NCBI RefSeq assembly: GCF_007673235.1
Contig: NZ_VDZH01000002.1
Coordinates: 637,652 to 701,651, forward strand
Length of the DNA stretch: 64,000 nucleotides
Direction: 5' to 3'
DNA from: Curtobacterium pusillum
GTDB lineage: Bacteria > Actinomycetota > Actinomycetes > Actinomycetales > Microbacteriaceae
The notes beneath the pieces are model-generated. The model saw only the letters and a program-made list of their open reading frames with translations, ran no database searches and was not told where the DNA came from. The translations under genes were made by a program, and so were the position numbers. Below are positions 1-7,490 of the stretch, piece after piece. Numbering within the stretch: the stretch's first letter is position 1; each line of letters opens with the position of its first letter.

Positions 1-1250
1 ATGGACGTGGACGTCGGCGGGGACTTCAGGGACTGGTCGTAGTCCTTGTTCTGCGCCATCGTCAGGATGCGGCCGGAGCCGACCTCGACCGAGTCGAGCG
101 CCGCACCGAGCTTGAAGGCGGTCTCCGCCTTGTTGTCGTAGGTGTTGAGCACCTGCTTCTGCTGGGCGTTCGCGTCGATGTCGAGCGTGGTCTGGATCTT
201 GTAGCCGCCGTTGCGCCAGGCGGTGTTGCGTTCCTTCGCCGTGGCGCCGAGCTGGGACATCTCCTTGACGACCTGCACCGCGTAGTCGCAGAAGAACTGC
301 GAGCCGTCACCGACGGAGGCCTTGCAGCCCTGCGACGGCTCGGTCAGGTGGACGTAGTCCTTCGGGTTCGAGGCGACCGCCTGGTCGTACTCGGCCTTCG
401 TCAGGTGCTTCTGCGCGTACATCGACTTGAGGATGACGTTCCGGCGAGCGACGTTGGCGTCGTAGTACTTCGGGTTCGACAGGTTGCGCGTGTTCGGCGA
501 CTGCACGATCGCGAGGATCGAGGCGGCCTCGGCCGGGGTGAGGTCGGTCGCGCTCTTGTTGTAGTAGTGCTGCGCGGCGGCCTGCACGCCGTAGGTCTGG
601 TCACCGAAGTACGCGATGTTGAGGTACCCGGTGAGGATCTCCTTGTGGGTGTACTTCTTCGCGAGGCCGATCGCGAGCTTCATCTCCTCGAGCTTGCGGG
701 GGATGGTCTGCTCGACCGCGTCGTTGTAGGCCTTGAGGCGCTCTTCCTGCGTGGGGAGCTCGAGCGCCTGGTTCATCTTGATGTTGCGGACGAGCTGCAT
801 CGTCAGCGTCGAGCCACCACCGGACTCACCGAGCCCACCGGCGAGCGACCCCACGCCTGCGCGGACGAGCGAGGTCATGTCGACGCCGCCGTGGTCGTAG
901 AAGCGCTTGTCCTCGCCGTCGATCGCCGCGTTCTTCAGCTGGTCGCTGATCTGGTCGAACTTGAGCTCCTGGCGGTTCTGGTCGTAGACCGTCGCGAAGT
1001 GCACGCTCTTGCCGCCCTGGTACGCGTACAGCTCGTTGCGCTGCGGGAGGTCACCGATCTCGATGTACTCCGGCAGGGACTCGAACACGCCGATCGTGGA
1101 CGTCGTCGTGACACCGGCCACCGCGATCGCGGGGGTGACGCCGATCGTGACGAGCAGACCGGCGAGCACACTGAAACCGACGAAACCGACGAAGGCGCCG
1201 ACTGCAGAGACGGGCTTGGTCCGCGAGGCAGACGTCTTCTGGGCAGACAT
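1..1250 (-). CDS. Class A penicillin-binding protein, 5' part (window edge)
   Basis: N-terminal 416 codons of a bifunctional peptidoglycan synthase; the rest lies beyond base 1. A short cytoplasmic tail is followed by one membrane anchor (about residues 14-48). The glycosyltransferase-51 domain shows its two hallmark motifs, EDKRFYDHGGVD (catalytic Glu) and GGGSTLTMQLVRN, so it should polymerise lipid II on the outer face of the membrane. The last visible residues (around KIQTTLDIDANAQ) are the linker into the transpeptidase domain, whose Ser-x-x-Lys is not in view. Start is ATG at 1250. It is divergent from the DUF4177 gene, with about 50 bp between them. Confidence 0.93.
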   Translation of the reverse strand, partial: MSAQKTSASRTKPVSAVGAFVGFVGFSVLAGLLVTIGVTPAIAVAGVTTTSTIGVFESLPEYIEIGDLPQRNELYAYQGGKSVHFATVYDQNRQELKFDQISDQLKNAAIDGEDKRFYDHGGVDMTSLVRAGVGSLAGGLGESGGGSTLTMQLVRNIKMNQALELPTQEERLKAYNDAVEQTIPRKLEEMKLAIGLAKKYTHKEILTGYLNIAYFGDQTYGVQAAAQHYYNKSATDLTPAEAASILAIVQSPNTRNLSNPKYYDANVARRNVILKSMYAQKHLTKAEYDQAVASNPKDYVHLTEPSQGCKASVGDGSQFFCDYAVQVVKEMSQLGATAKERNTAWRNGGYKIQTTLDIDANAQQKQVLNTYDNKAETAFKLGAALDSVEVGSGRILTMAQNKDYDQSLKSPPTSTS

Positions 1251-1300
1251 AGGATGCAGCCTAAACGACACCGCCGACTGAAAGGCTGGCAAGGATCTCC

Positions 1301-1459
1301 ATGACTCGCTGGGAATACCTCACGACCCCGTTGATCATCCACAACACCACCGCCATCCTCAACAACTTCGGGGACGAGGGCTGGGAACTCGTCCAGGTCG
1401 TCACCGGCCCCGAGGGTGGCCTGGTGGCCTACCTGAAGCGCCCGAAGGCCGACGCGTGA
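1301..1459 (+). CDS. DUF4177-type small protein
   Basis: A 52-residue protein with the compact pattern of DUF4177: an initial WEYLTTPL strand, a middle helix (AILNNFGDEGWELVQVV) and a final strand ending AYLKRP. No enzymatic residues are recognisable and the function is unknown. It is preceded by an AAGGATCTCC Shine-Dalgarno region, and its stop overlaps the GTG start of the RidA gene (GTGA), so the two are probably translated together. In actinobacteria this small gene is commonly found beside a RidA gene, which supports it being real despite its length. Confidence 0.8.
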   Translation: MTRWEYLTTPLIIHNTTAILNNFGDEGWELVQVVTGPEGGLVAYLKRPKADA

Positions 1460-1917
1460 GTATCGCAGAGCGGCTCGCCGAGCTCGGCCTGACGATCCCG
1501 GCGGTCGCCGCACCGGTCGCGGCGTACGTGCCGGCCGTGGTCACCGGGAAGTACGTCTACACGGCCGGCCAGCTGCCGTTCGTGGACGGCGCACTGCCCG
1601 TGACGGGCAAGGTCGGCGCGACCGTCGACGCCGAGACCGCGACGGCCGAGGCCCGGACCGCGGCACTGAACGCCCTCGCGGCCGTGCAGTCCGTGGCCGG
1701 TTCGCTCGACCGCGTCGCGCGGGTCGTCAAGGTGACGGTCTTCGTCGCGAGCGACCCGACGTTCACCGGTCAGCCGGGCGTCGCCAACGGCGCGTCCACC
1801 CTGGTCGGCGAGGTCTTCGGTGACGCCGGCATCCACGCGCGGAGCGCGGTGGGCGTCGCGGTGCTCCCGCTGGACGCGCCGGTCGAGGTCGAGCTGGTGG
1901 TGGAACTCGCCGACTGA
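1456..1917 (+). CDS. RidA family protein (YjgF/YER057c/UK114)
   Basis: A 153-residue protein covering the whole RidA fold. Family members are trimeric enamine/imine deaminases that hydrolyse reactive 2-aminoacrylate released by PLP enzymes. The N-terminal strand VVTGKYVYTAGQLPFVDG and the later VVKVTVFVASDPTF segment are typical. The C-terminus reads HARSAVGVAVLPLDAPVEVE, with the Arg of the ARSA segment at the position that contacts the substrate carboxylate in RidA. The sequence looks closer to the longer YjgH-like branch, so the exact substrate is uncertain. GTG start, four-base overlap with the upstream gene. Confidence 0.9.
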   Translation: MSIAERLAELGLTIPAVAAPVAAYVPAVVTGKYVYTAGQLPFVDGALPVTGKVGATVDAETATAEARTAALNALAAVQSVAGSLDRVARVVKVTVFVASDPTFTGQPGVANGASTLVGEVFGDAGIHARSAVGVAVLPLDAPVEVELVVELAD

Positions 1918-1943
1918 CGGACCGTCAGCAGCGCACGTCACGT

Positions 1944-1983
1944 GAGCCGCGCCTCCAGTCAGTCCGGACTGGAGGCGCGGCTC
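1944..1983. terminator. Hairpin between convergent ridA and acs
   Basis: Perfect 17-bp inverted repeat (arms 1944-1960 and 1967-1983, loop AGTCCG) between two convergent genes, 26 bp past the ridA stop and 12 bp past the acs stop. It has no U-tract. Its arm carries the core CGCGCCTCCAGTC shared with the three 42-bp palindromes elsewhere in the window, so it is probably a diverged member of the same terminator-like family serving both genes. Confidence 0.75.
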
Positions 1984-1995
1984 GCGTCGTTCCCG

Positions 1996-3960
1996 CTACA
2001 TGAGTTCCGCGATGGTCGCCATGATCGTCGGGTCGGCCAGCGTCGTCGTGTCGCCGATGCGGCGGCCCTCGGCCGCGTCCCGGAGCAGCCGCCGCATGAT
2101 CTTGCCGGAGCGCGTCTTGGGCAGTTCCGGGACGATCACGACCTGGCGAGGCTTCGCGATCGCACCGATCCGCTTGCCCACCCAGTTGCGGAGTTCCGTC
2201 GACGCCGACTCGCGGTCGACGTCGGCCGCCGCCTCGGCGGTCAGGATGACGTAGGCGACGACGGCCTGGCCGGTGGTCTCGTCCGCCGCGCCGACGACGG
2301 CGGCTTCGGCGACGCCCTCGTGGCCGACGAGTGCCGACTCGATCTCCGCCGTCGACAGGCGGTGTCCCGACACGTTCATGACGTCGTCGACGCGGCCCTG
2401 GATCCAGATGTCGCCCTGTCCGTCGAGCCGCGCGCCGTCGCCGGCGAAGTACCGTCCGGGGAAGCGTGACCAGTACGTCTCGACGAAGCGGTCCGGGTCG
2501 CCCCAGATGCCGCGTGCCATCGACGGCCACGGCTCGGTGATGGTGAGGTAGCCGCTCTCGCCGGGATCGGCGCGGTTGCCGTCGTCGTCGACGATCTCGG
2601 CGACGATGCCGGGCAGCGGCGTCTGGGCTGCGCCCGGCTTGAGCTTCGTGACGCCGGGCAGCGCGGAGATCATGATCGCGCCCGTCTCGGTCTGCCACCA
2701 CGTGTCGACGATGGGCGTGCGGTCGTGGCCGATGACCTGGCGGTACCAGTTCCAGGCCTCGGGGTTGATCGGCTCGCCGACGCTGCCGAGCAGACGGAGG
2801 GTCTCGAGGCTGCGGGCCTCCGGGATCTCGCGGCCGGCCTTCATCGCTGCGCGGACCGCCGTCGGCGCGGTGTACAGGACGGTGACGCCGTAGGAGTCGA
2901 CGATGTCCCACCAGCGACCGGGCTTCGGCTCGTCGGGTGTGCCTTCGTAGAGCACCTGCGTCACGCCGTTGGCCAGGGGGCCGTAAACGACGTACGAGTG
3001 CCCGGTGATCCAGCCGATGTCGGCGGTGCACCAGTAGACGTCCTTCTCCGGGTGCATGTCGAACACGTTCTTGTGCGTGTACGCCGCCTGCGTCAGGTAC
3101 CCGCCGGAGGTGTGCACGATGCCCTTCGGCTTTCCCGTCGTGCCCGAGGTGTACAGGATGAAGAGGGGGTTCTCGGCCGGGAACGCCTGCGCCTCGTGGG
3201 TGGCGTCCGCCTTCGCCAGTTCGTCGTGCCACCAGAGGTCGCGGTCGTTCCACGCGATCTCGTTGCCGCCGCGTTTGACGACGAGCACGTGCTCGACGCT
3301 CTCGGTTCCACCGCCCTCGAGCGCCTCGTCGACCGCGGGCTTGAGTGCCGAAACCGCGCCTCGGCGCCAGCCGCCGTCGGCCGTGACCACGAGCTTCGCG
3401 CCGGCGTCCTCGATGCGGGCGCGGAGGCTCTCGGCGCTGAACCCGCCGAACACGACGGAGTGCACGGCGCCGATCCGGGCGACGGCGAGCATCGTCACGA
3501 CGGCCTCGGGGATGAGCGGCAGGTAGACGACGACCCGGTCGCCGTGCCCGACGCCGAGGTCGGTGAGCATGTTCGCGGCGCGCTGGACCTCGGCGGTGAG
3601 CTCGGCGTAGGTGATCCGGCGGGTGTCGCCGGGCGCGCCTTCGAAGTGGATCGCGACCCGGTCGCCGTTGCCGGCCCGGACGTGGCGGTCGAGGCAGTTC
3701 TCCGCGACGTTGAGCGTGCCGTCCGCGAACCACTTCGCGAACGGGGCGTCGGACCAGTCGAGGGTCTGCGTGAACGGCGTGCGCCAGTCGAGCAGGGTGC
3801 GGGACTGCTCGGCCCAGAACACCTCCCGGTCGGACGCCGCCGCCTCGTGGAGGTCCTCGCCGGCCACCGCGTCGGCCACGAACTCGGGCGACGGCGGGAA
3901 GGTCGCGGGGTCCTCGCTGCCTCCGTCGTGGCGGGGGTCGGTCTGGGTCGGAGCGGACAT
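1996..3960 (-). CDS. acs: Acetyl-CoA synthetase
   Basis: A 654-residue AMP-forming acetate-CoA ligase, the usual length for Acs. It activates acetate to acetyl-AMP and then to acetyl-CoA in the cytoplasm. Visible motifs: the adenylate-forming core YTSGTTGKPKG, the WWQTETGAIM region, and the C-terminal PKTRSGKIMRR, whose Lys is the catalytic residue that protein acetylation silences in this family. The ATG at 3960 was chosen because an AAAGGA ribosome site lies just upstream; an in-frame extension to 4062 adds a non-conserved Arg/Pro-rich stretch and is unlikely. Monocistronic, convergent with ridA. Confidence 0.97.
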   Translation of the reverse strand: MSAPTQTDPRHDGGSEDPATFPPSPEFVADAVAGEDLHEAAASDREVFWAEQSRTLLDWRTPFTQTLDWSDAPFAKWFADGTLNVAENCLDRHVRAGNGDRVAIHFEGAPGDTRRITYAELTAEVQRAANMLTDLGVGHGDRVVVYLPLIPEAVVTMLAVARIGAVHSVVFGGFSAESLRARIEDAGAKLVVTADGGWRRGAVSALKPAVDEALEGGGTESVEHVLVVKRGGNEIAWNDRDLWWHDELAKADATHEAQAFPAENPLFILYTSGTTGKPKGIVHTSGGYLTQAAYTHKNVFDMHPEKDVYWCTADIGWITGHSYVVYGPLANGVTQVLYEGTPDEPKPGRWWDIVDSYGVTVLYTAPTAVRAAMKAGREIPEARSLETLRLLGSVGEPINPEAWNWYRQVIGHDRTPIVDTWWQTETGAIMISALPGVTKLKPGAAQTPLPGIVAEIVDDDGNRADPGESGYLTITEPWPSMARGIWGDPDRFVETYWSRFPGRYFAGDGARLDGQGDIWIQGRVDDVMNVSGHRLSTAEIESALVGHEGVAEAAVVGAADETTGQAVVAYVILTAEAAADVDRESASTELRNWVGKRIGAIAKPRQVVIVPELPKTRSGKIMRRLLRDAAEGRRIGDTTTLADPTIMATIAELM

Positions 3961-4083
3961 CGATGTCCTTTCGCGTCGTTGCGGCAGGGGTGCAGTCGGA
4001 GAATACCCCTCGGGTCGGGGCCGGTGCGGTCGCGTGTCGCCCGCTTCGGAGACGAGCGGCACGCCCGGAAGTCGTGTCGGGGG

Positions 4084-4114
4084 TTGCCGAGCAGGGGTGA
4101 TCGTGGGGTACAGT
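4084..4114 (+). promoter_or_regulatory. Candidate promoter of the 6C small RNA
   Basis: TTGCCG (4084-4089) and TACAGT (4109-4114), 19 bp apart, sit just before the C-rich hairpins. A -10 here predicts transcription from about 4121. No protein gene follows within 400 bp, which fits a dedicated RNA promoter. Confidence 0.5.
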
Positions 4115-4120
4115 AGATCC

Positions 4121-4220
4121 CGCTGGACTCGTTTCCGGCGGCAACGGTTCGGATTCCCCCCAATCCACCGATGTCAAGGCGGCACCTGTTCCCCCCAACC
4201 GGTGCCGCCTCTTCTGTTTT
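4121..4220 (+). ncRNA. 6C-type small RNA
   Basis: Two consecutive hairpins each display six cytosines in the loop: GGATT-CCCCCC-AATCC (loop C at 4156-4161), then a longer stem AGGCGGCACC / GGTGCCGCCT (4177-4186 and 4201-4210) whose loop holds CCCCCC at 4191-4196. The second stem runs into CTTCTGTTTT, a classical intrinsic terminator. This is the defining architecture of the actinobacterial 6C RNA family (known in Mycobacterium as B11 and in Streptomyces), whose C-rich loops pair with G-rich ribosome-binding regions of target mRNAs. The 5' end is inferred from the promoter; the 3' end from the U-rich tail. Confidence 0.85.
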
Positions 4221-4542
4221 CCGGACCCGGTCGTCGTGTCGCCGGTCGTTCTGCACCGCATCATCCGGCCTCGATCCGCACGGGTACGCCGAACGGTGGA
4301 CAGACCTGTCCATGCTCTTGCATGCATCTGTCCGGTGTCGCGGTCCCGCTTTGTTGCGTTCGCCAACTGTGCCGACCCCCGTCGTTCCCCGCTTCGGCGC
4401 ACGTGGACGGTCAGACACCGAGCGGGGTACGGGTTTGTGCTTCGGGGTACAAAACGGTCCGCTGCTGTGCGCTCGCGGACCTTCTCCACCGCTCGCGGTC
4501 GCATCCGGCGCGTTGCGGCGGCGGTCCCTACTGTCTCCTCCC
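4221..4542. other. Gene-free stretch before the tad genes
   Basis: No credible coding sequence. The only signal I see is TACTGT at 4529-4534, a -10-like hexamer ending 8 nt before the tadA start codon with no Shine-Dalgarno sequence between, which suggests a leaderless tad transcript. A 5' upstream activating region is possible but not visible. Confidence 0.45.
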
Positions 4543-5541
4543 ATGCACCGACACCGGGCCCACACTCCGTTCCTGCCCGGCACCGCGTCGCCGGCGCGAC
4601 GCCGCGACGTGTCCGCCGCCGACTTCGAGGAACTCGCCGCACTGGTCGGCGACGCGGCCGTCACCGACGTGCTCGTGGTCGGCGGGACGGGCACGTGGGT
4701 GGACCGGGGGAGCGGTCTCGAGCGGGCTGGACCCGAGCTCCCCGAATCCCGCGTCCGGGAGCTCGCGACGGAGCTCGTCGCACGCGGTGGTCGGCACGTC
4801 GACGAGACCACTCCGTGCGTCGACGTCCGCCACGGTGACGGCATCCGCGTCCACGTCGTGCTCGCACCGGTGTCGGTCGGCGGCACCGCCGTGTCCATCC
4901 GGCTGCCCCGCCCGGCGCCGCCCACCCTGTCGTCCCTCGAACGCTCCGGCACCTTCGCGCGCGTCCCGCGGTCGGTCGTCGAACGCGCCGTCGAGCGGCG
5001 CCGCAACGTGCTCGTCACGGGAGCGACCGGCAGCGGCAAGACCACGATGCTCGCGGCGATGCTCGGTGCCGTGCCGCACGACGAGCGCATCGTGACGGTC
5101 GAGGACGTCGCCGAACTCCGCATCGAGCACCCGCACGTCGTCCGGCTCGAGGCACGGCAGGCCAACGCCGAGGGCGCCGGCGCGCTCGGCCTCGACCGTC
5201 TCGTGCGGGAGGCCCTGCGCATGCGTCCGGACCGGATCGTGGTGGGGGAGTGCCGTGGTGCCGAGGTCCGGGAACTCCTGTCAGCGCTCAACACCGGGCA
5301 CGACGGCGGCGCGGGCACCGTGCACGCGAACGGACTCGGCGACGTCGTCGCCCGGCTGGAGGCGCTCGGCGCCCTCGCCGGGCTCGGACCCGAGGCGCTC
5401 GCGCGACAGGCGGTGAGCGCGTTCGACCTGGTGCTGCACGTCGAGCGTCGGGGCGGGGGCCGCCGGCTCGGTGCCGTCGGCTCGCTCCGCGTCGGTGCGG
5501 ACGGGAGGCTCGACGTGCGTCCGGTGGACCGGCTGCGGTGA
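4543..5541 (+). CDS. tadA: TadA/CpaF family secretion ATPase
   Basis: A 332-residue hexameric motor ATPase of the type II/IV secretion superfamily that powers Flp-type pilus assembly. Walker A is GATGSGKTTML (near residue 165), followed by the Asp-box region (IVTVEDVAELRIEHPHVVRLE), the RMRPDRIVVGECRG Walker B segment and the TGHDGGAGTVHANG His-box. It lacks the long N-terminal region of CpaF, as is common in actinobacteria. Start ATG 4543 fits the leaderless signal; in-frame starts back to 4171 would run through the 6C RNA. First gene of a cluster with overlapping stops and starts, equivalent to the Rv3659c-Rv3654c group of Mycobacterium. Confidence 0.9.
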   Translation: MHRHRAHTPFLPGTASPARRRDVSAADFEELAALVGDAAVTDVLVVGGTGTWVDRGSGLERAGPELPESRVRELATELVARGGRHVDETTPCVDVRHGDGIRVHVVLAPVSVGGTAVSIRLPRPAPPTLSSLERSGTFARVPRSVVERAVERRRNVLVTGATGSGKTTMLAAMLGAVPHDERIVTVEDVAELRIEHPHVVRLEARQANAEGAGALGLDRLVREALRMRPDRIVVGECRGAEVRELLSALNTGHDGGAGTVHANGLGDVVARLEALGALAGLGPEALARQAVSAFDLVLHVERRGGGRRLGAVGSLRVGADGRLDVRPVDRLR

Positions 5542-6398
5542 CCGGGCGTCCGGGTCCACCGCCGCGCGACGCCGCGGACGACGCCCGAACGTTGGACCGC
5601 GTCGCGACCCTCGTCGCGGCGGGCGTGCCTCCGCCGAGGGCCTGGGAACTCGTCGGCGGCCTCCCGCGGAGCGGTGCGCCCGCCTGGGACGACGTCCGGA
5701 CGGTGCTGCGCGTCGCCGAGCACACAGGCGCGCCGGTGGCCACCACGCTCCGGGCACTCGCCCGTGCGCTGCGCCGCTCGGCCGGGTCGGACCGCGCCGT
5801 CCGCGTCGCGCTCGCCGGACCACGGGCGAGTGCCCGGGTCGTGCTGGCACTGCCCGTGTTCGGACTGGCACTCGGGTCGACGTGGGGTGCCGGAGCGGTG
5901 CAGGTCCTCGTCGGCACACCGATCGGCTGGACCTGTTGCGTGGTCGCCGCAGGACTCGTGCTGCTCGCACGGACCTGGACGGCGCGGCTCGTCCGGCGGG
6001 CGACCCCGGACGGACACGTCCCCGGCATCCTGCTCGACGCCTGGGCGGTCGCGGTGTCCGGCGGCGGGTCGTGGGCTGCCGGCGGACGGGCCGTCCACTC
6101 GGCGTTCGGCTCGTCGTCCCCGACCGTCCCACCGGAGTCACGACGAGCAGAAGAGGAGCGTCTCCGCGAGGTCCTCGGGCTGGCCCAGCGTGCCGGCGTC
6201 CCCGCGGCGGCCCTGCTCCGTGCCGCCGCCGAGGACGTCCGTGACGACGCGGCAGCCGCAGGGCTCGAAGCGGCCGAGCACCTGGCGGTCCGACTCGTCC
6301 TGCCGCTCGGCGTTTGCGTGCTGCCGGCGTTCGTGCTCGTCGGGGTCGTGCCGGTCGTCGTCGGGGTCCTCTCCTCCACCGTCGTCGGCACCGGGTGA
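5538..6398 (+). CDS. Type II secretion F domain protein (TadB/TadC-like)
   Basis: A 286-residue polytopic membrane protein translated from GTG 5538, overlapping tadA by four bases. A cytoplasmic helical segment (LDRVATLVAAGVPPPRAWELV) precedes two hydrophobic spans (about 107-150). A second cytoplasmic half (REVLGLAQRAGVPAAALLRAAAEDV) and a C-terminal hydrophobic pair (VRLVLPLGVCVLPAFVLVGVVPVVV) follow. This is the inner-membrane platform of Tad systems. Many actinobacterial clusters have two such genes (TadB and TadC); here only one is present, so the platform may be a single-gene version. Confidence 0.82.
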   Translation: MTGRPGPPPRDAADDARTLDRVATLVAAGVPPPRAWELVGGLPRSGAPAWDDVRTVLRVAEHTGAPVATTLRALARALRRSAGSDRAVRVALAGPRASARVVLALPVFGLALGSTWGAGAVQVLVGTPIGWTCCVVAAGLVLLARTWTARLVRRATPDGHVPGILLDAWAVAVSGGGSWAAGGRAVHSAFGSSSPTVPPESRRAEEERLREVLGLAQRAGVPAAALLRAAAEDVRDDAAAAGLEAAEHLAVRLVLPLGVCVLPAFVLVGVVPVVVGVLSSTVVGTG

Positions 6399-6482
6399 CC
6401 GTCCACAGATCCGGTCCGCCGGCCACGACGGGGACCCGCCCGACACGAAGCTGGACCCCTTGCACCAGGAAGGACGGAACAC

Positions 6483-6689
6483 ATGACCGACACATCCACC
6501 ACCCACCGACCGGGGCTGGGCCCGCGGCTGCGGCACCGGCTGCAGGACGACCGCGGGTCGGCCACGGCGGAGTACGCCGTCGTCATCCTCGCCGCGGTCG
6601 CCTTCGCCGGTGTCCTCGTCGCCGTGATGCGCTCCGGCGAGGTCCAGGGCATCCTGACGGAACTCGTCCGCGGTGCCCTGTCCCTCTGA
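6483..6689 (+). CDS. DUF4244 protein (Flp pilin-like)
   Basis: A 68-residue protein with a short basic cytoplasmic leader, the motif DRGSATAEYAVVILAAVAFAGVL forming one hydrophobic helix (given here only in part as GSATAEYAVV), and a short tail. The Glu five residues into the hydrophobic segment is the Flp/type IV pilin signature, so this is the likely pilin subunit of the Tad apparatus. An AGGAAGGACGGAAC ribosome site precedes the ATG. It stands between the platform gene and the TadE gene. Confidence 0.82.
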   Translation: MTDTSTTHRPGLGPRLRHRLQDDRGSATAEYAVVILAAVAFAGVLVAVMRSGEVQGILTELVRGALSL

Positions 6690-7035
6690 CCGCCGCACGG
6701 ACGCGCCGTCGGTCGGGGAGCGCGGATCCGTGAGCGTCGAGTTCGCGGTCGTGCTCCCCGTCGTCGCCCTCGTGCTGACCTCGCTCGCCGCCGCCGTGCT
6801 CGTCGTCGACGGACTCGGCCGGTTGCAGCTCGCCGCGGCGACCGCTGCCCGGGCCGTCGGGCGAGGCGACGAGGCCGCCGGCCGCGACGCCCTCGACCGG
6901 ATCGCACCCGGAGCCGCGGTGACCGTCCGACGAACCGGGGACGTCGTCTGCGTCGCGGCGGCCCGCGGCGGGGTCGGGCCGTTCGCCGGGGTGTCGCTCC
7001 GGGCCGAGGGCTGTGCAGCGGACGGTGGACGGTGA
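6673..7035 (+). CDS. TadE family pseudopilin-like protein
   Basis: About 120 residues. The core RGSVSVEFAVVLPVVALVL is a TadE-type leader plus membrane helix with the conserved Glu; the rest is a small extracytoplasmic domain holding two cysteines that could form a disulfide. TadE proteins are minor pilins of Flp systems. The GTG start at 6673 overlaps the DUF4244 gene by 17 bp; a later GTG at 6730 would truncate the basic leader and is less likely. The stop overlaps the next gene start by four bases. Confidence 0.78.
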   Translation: MPCPSDRRTDAPSVGERGSVSVEFAVVLPVVALVLTSLAAAVLVVDGLGRLQLAAATAARAVGRGDEAAGRDALDRIAPGAAVTVRRTGDVVCVAAARGGVGPFAGVSLRAEGCAADGGR

Positions 7036-7490
7036 CGGCGGCAGGCCCTGCCGATCGGGGGTCGGCGACCGTCCTGGTGACGGCGCTCGTCGCGGTGGCG
7101 TTCCTCACCGCCTCAGCGGCGCTCGCCGCAGCCGGACTCCGGGTCGCGACGGTCCGCGCACAGACGGCGGCCGACGCGGCCGCCCTCGCCGCGGCCGCCG
7201 CGGTCGTGGGCCTCGTGCCGGGCGAGCCCTGCGCCGTCGCCGCTCGCGTCGTGACGGCGCACGGTGCCGTCGTCGACACCTGCCGGACCGCGGCGGCCAC
7301 GGCACGGGTAGGGGTCGCGATCCGCCGCGGACCGTTCGCCGTCGGCGCAGTCGCGGTCGCCGGTCCGGCGGACGACCAGCCAGAACACTATGTGTATGGT
7401 GTGGCTGTCGGCCCCCGGTCACCGGTGCCCCGGTCGACCCGGACGCGCTCGTCGTCCAGGGCCGACGCGCACCATCGATCAAGGAGACAC
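7032..7490 (+). CDS. TadE-like protein (Rv3654c type), no stop before topA
   Basis: From GTG 7032, overlapping the TadE gene, comes RGSATVLVTALVAVAFLTAS, a pseudopilin-like helix, then the alanine-rich ADAAALAAAAAVVG stretch and two cysteines, as in Rv3654c-type proteins that end pilus clusters. The expected end is near residue 115 (base 7370), yet no stop codon occurs: the frame stays open through a short Arg/Ser-rich stretch into topA, which is in the same frame. The end coordinate given is simply the base before the topA start. Either the stop has been lost, or a tail of about 37 residues plus TopA is made by readthrough. Confidence 0.65.

Noticed and set aside
2725..4116. 463-codon plus-strand open frame opposite acs
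   Set aside because: Exact antisense of a well-conserved enzyme; Val/Arg/Asp-rich composition typical of GC-rich shadow frames; it also runs through the 6C RNA promoter.
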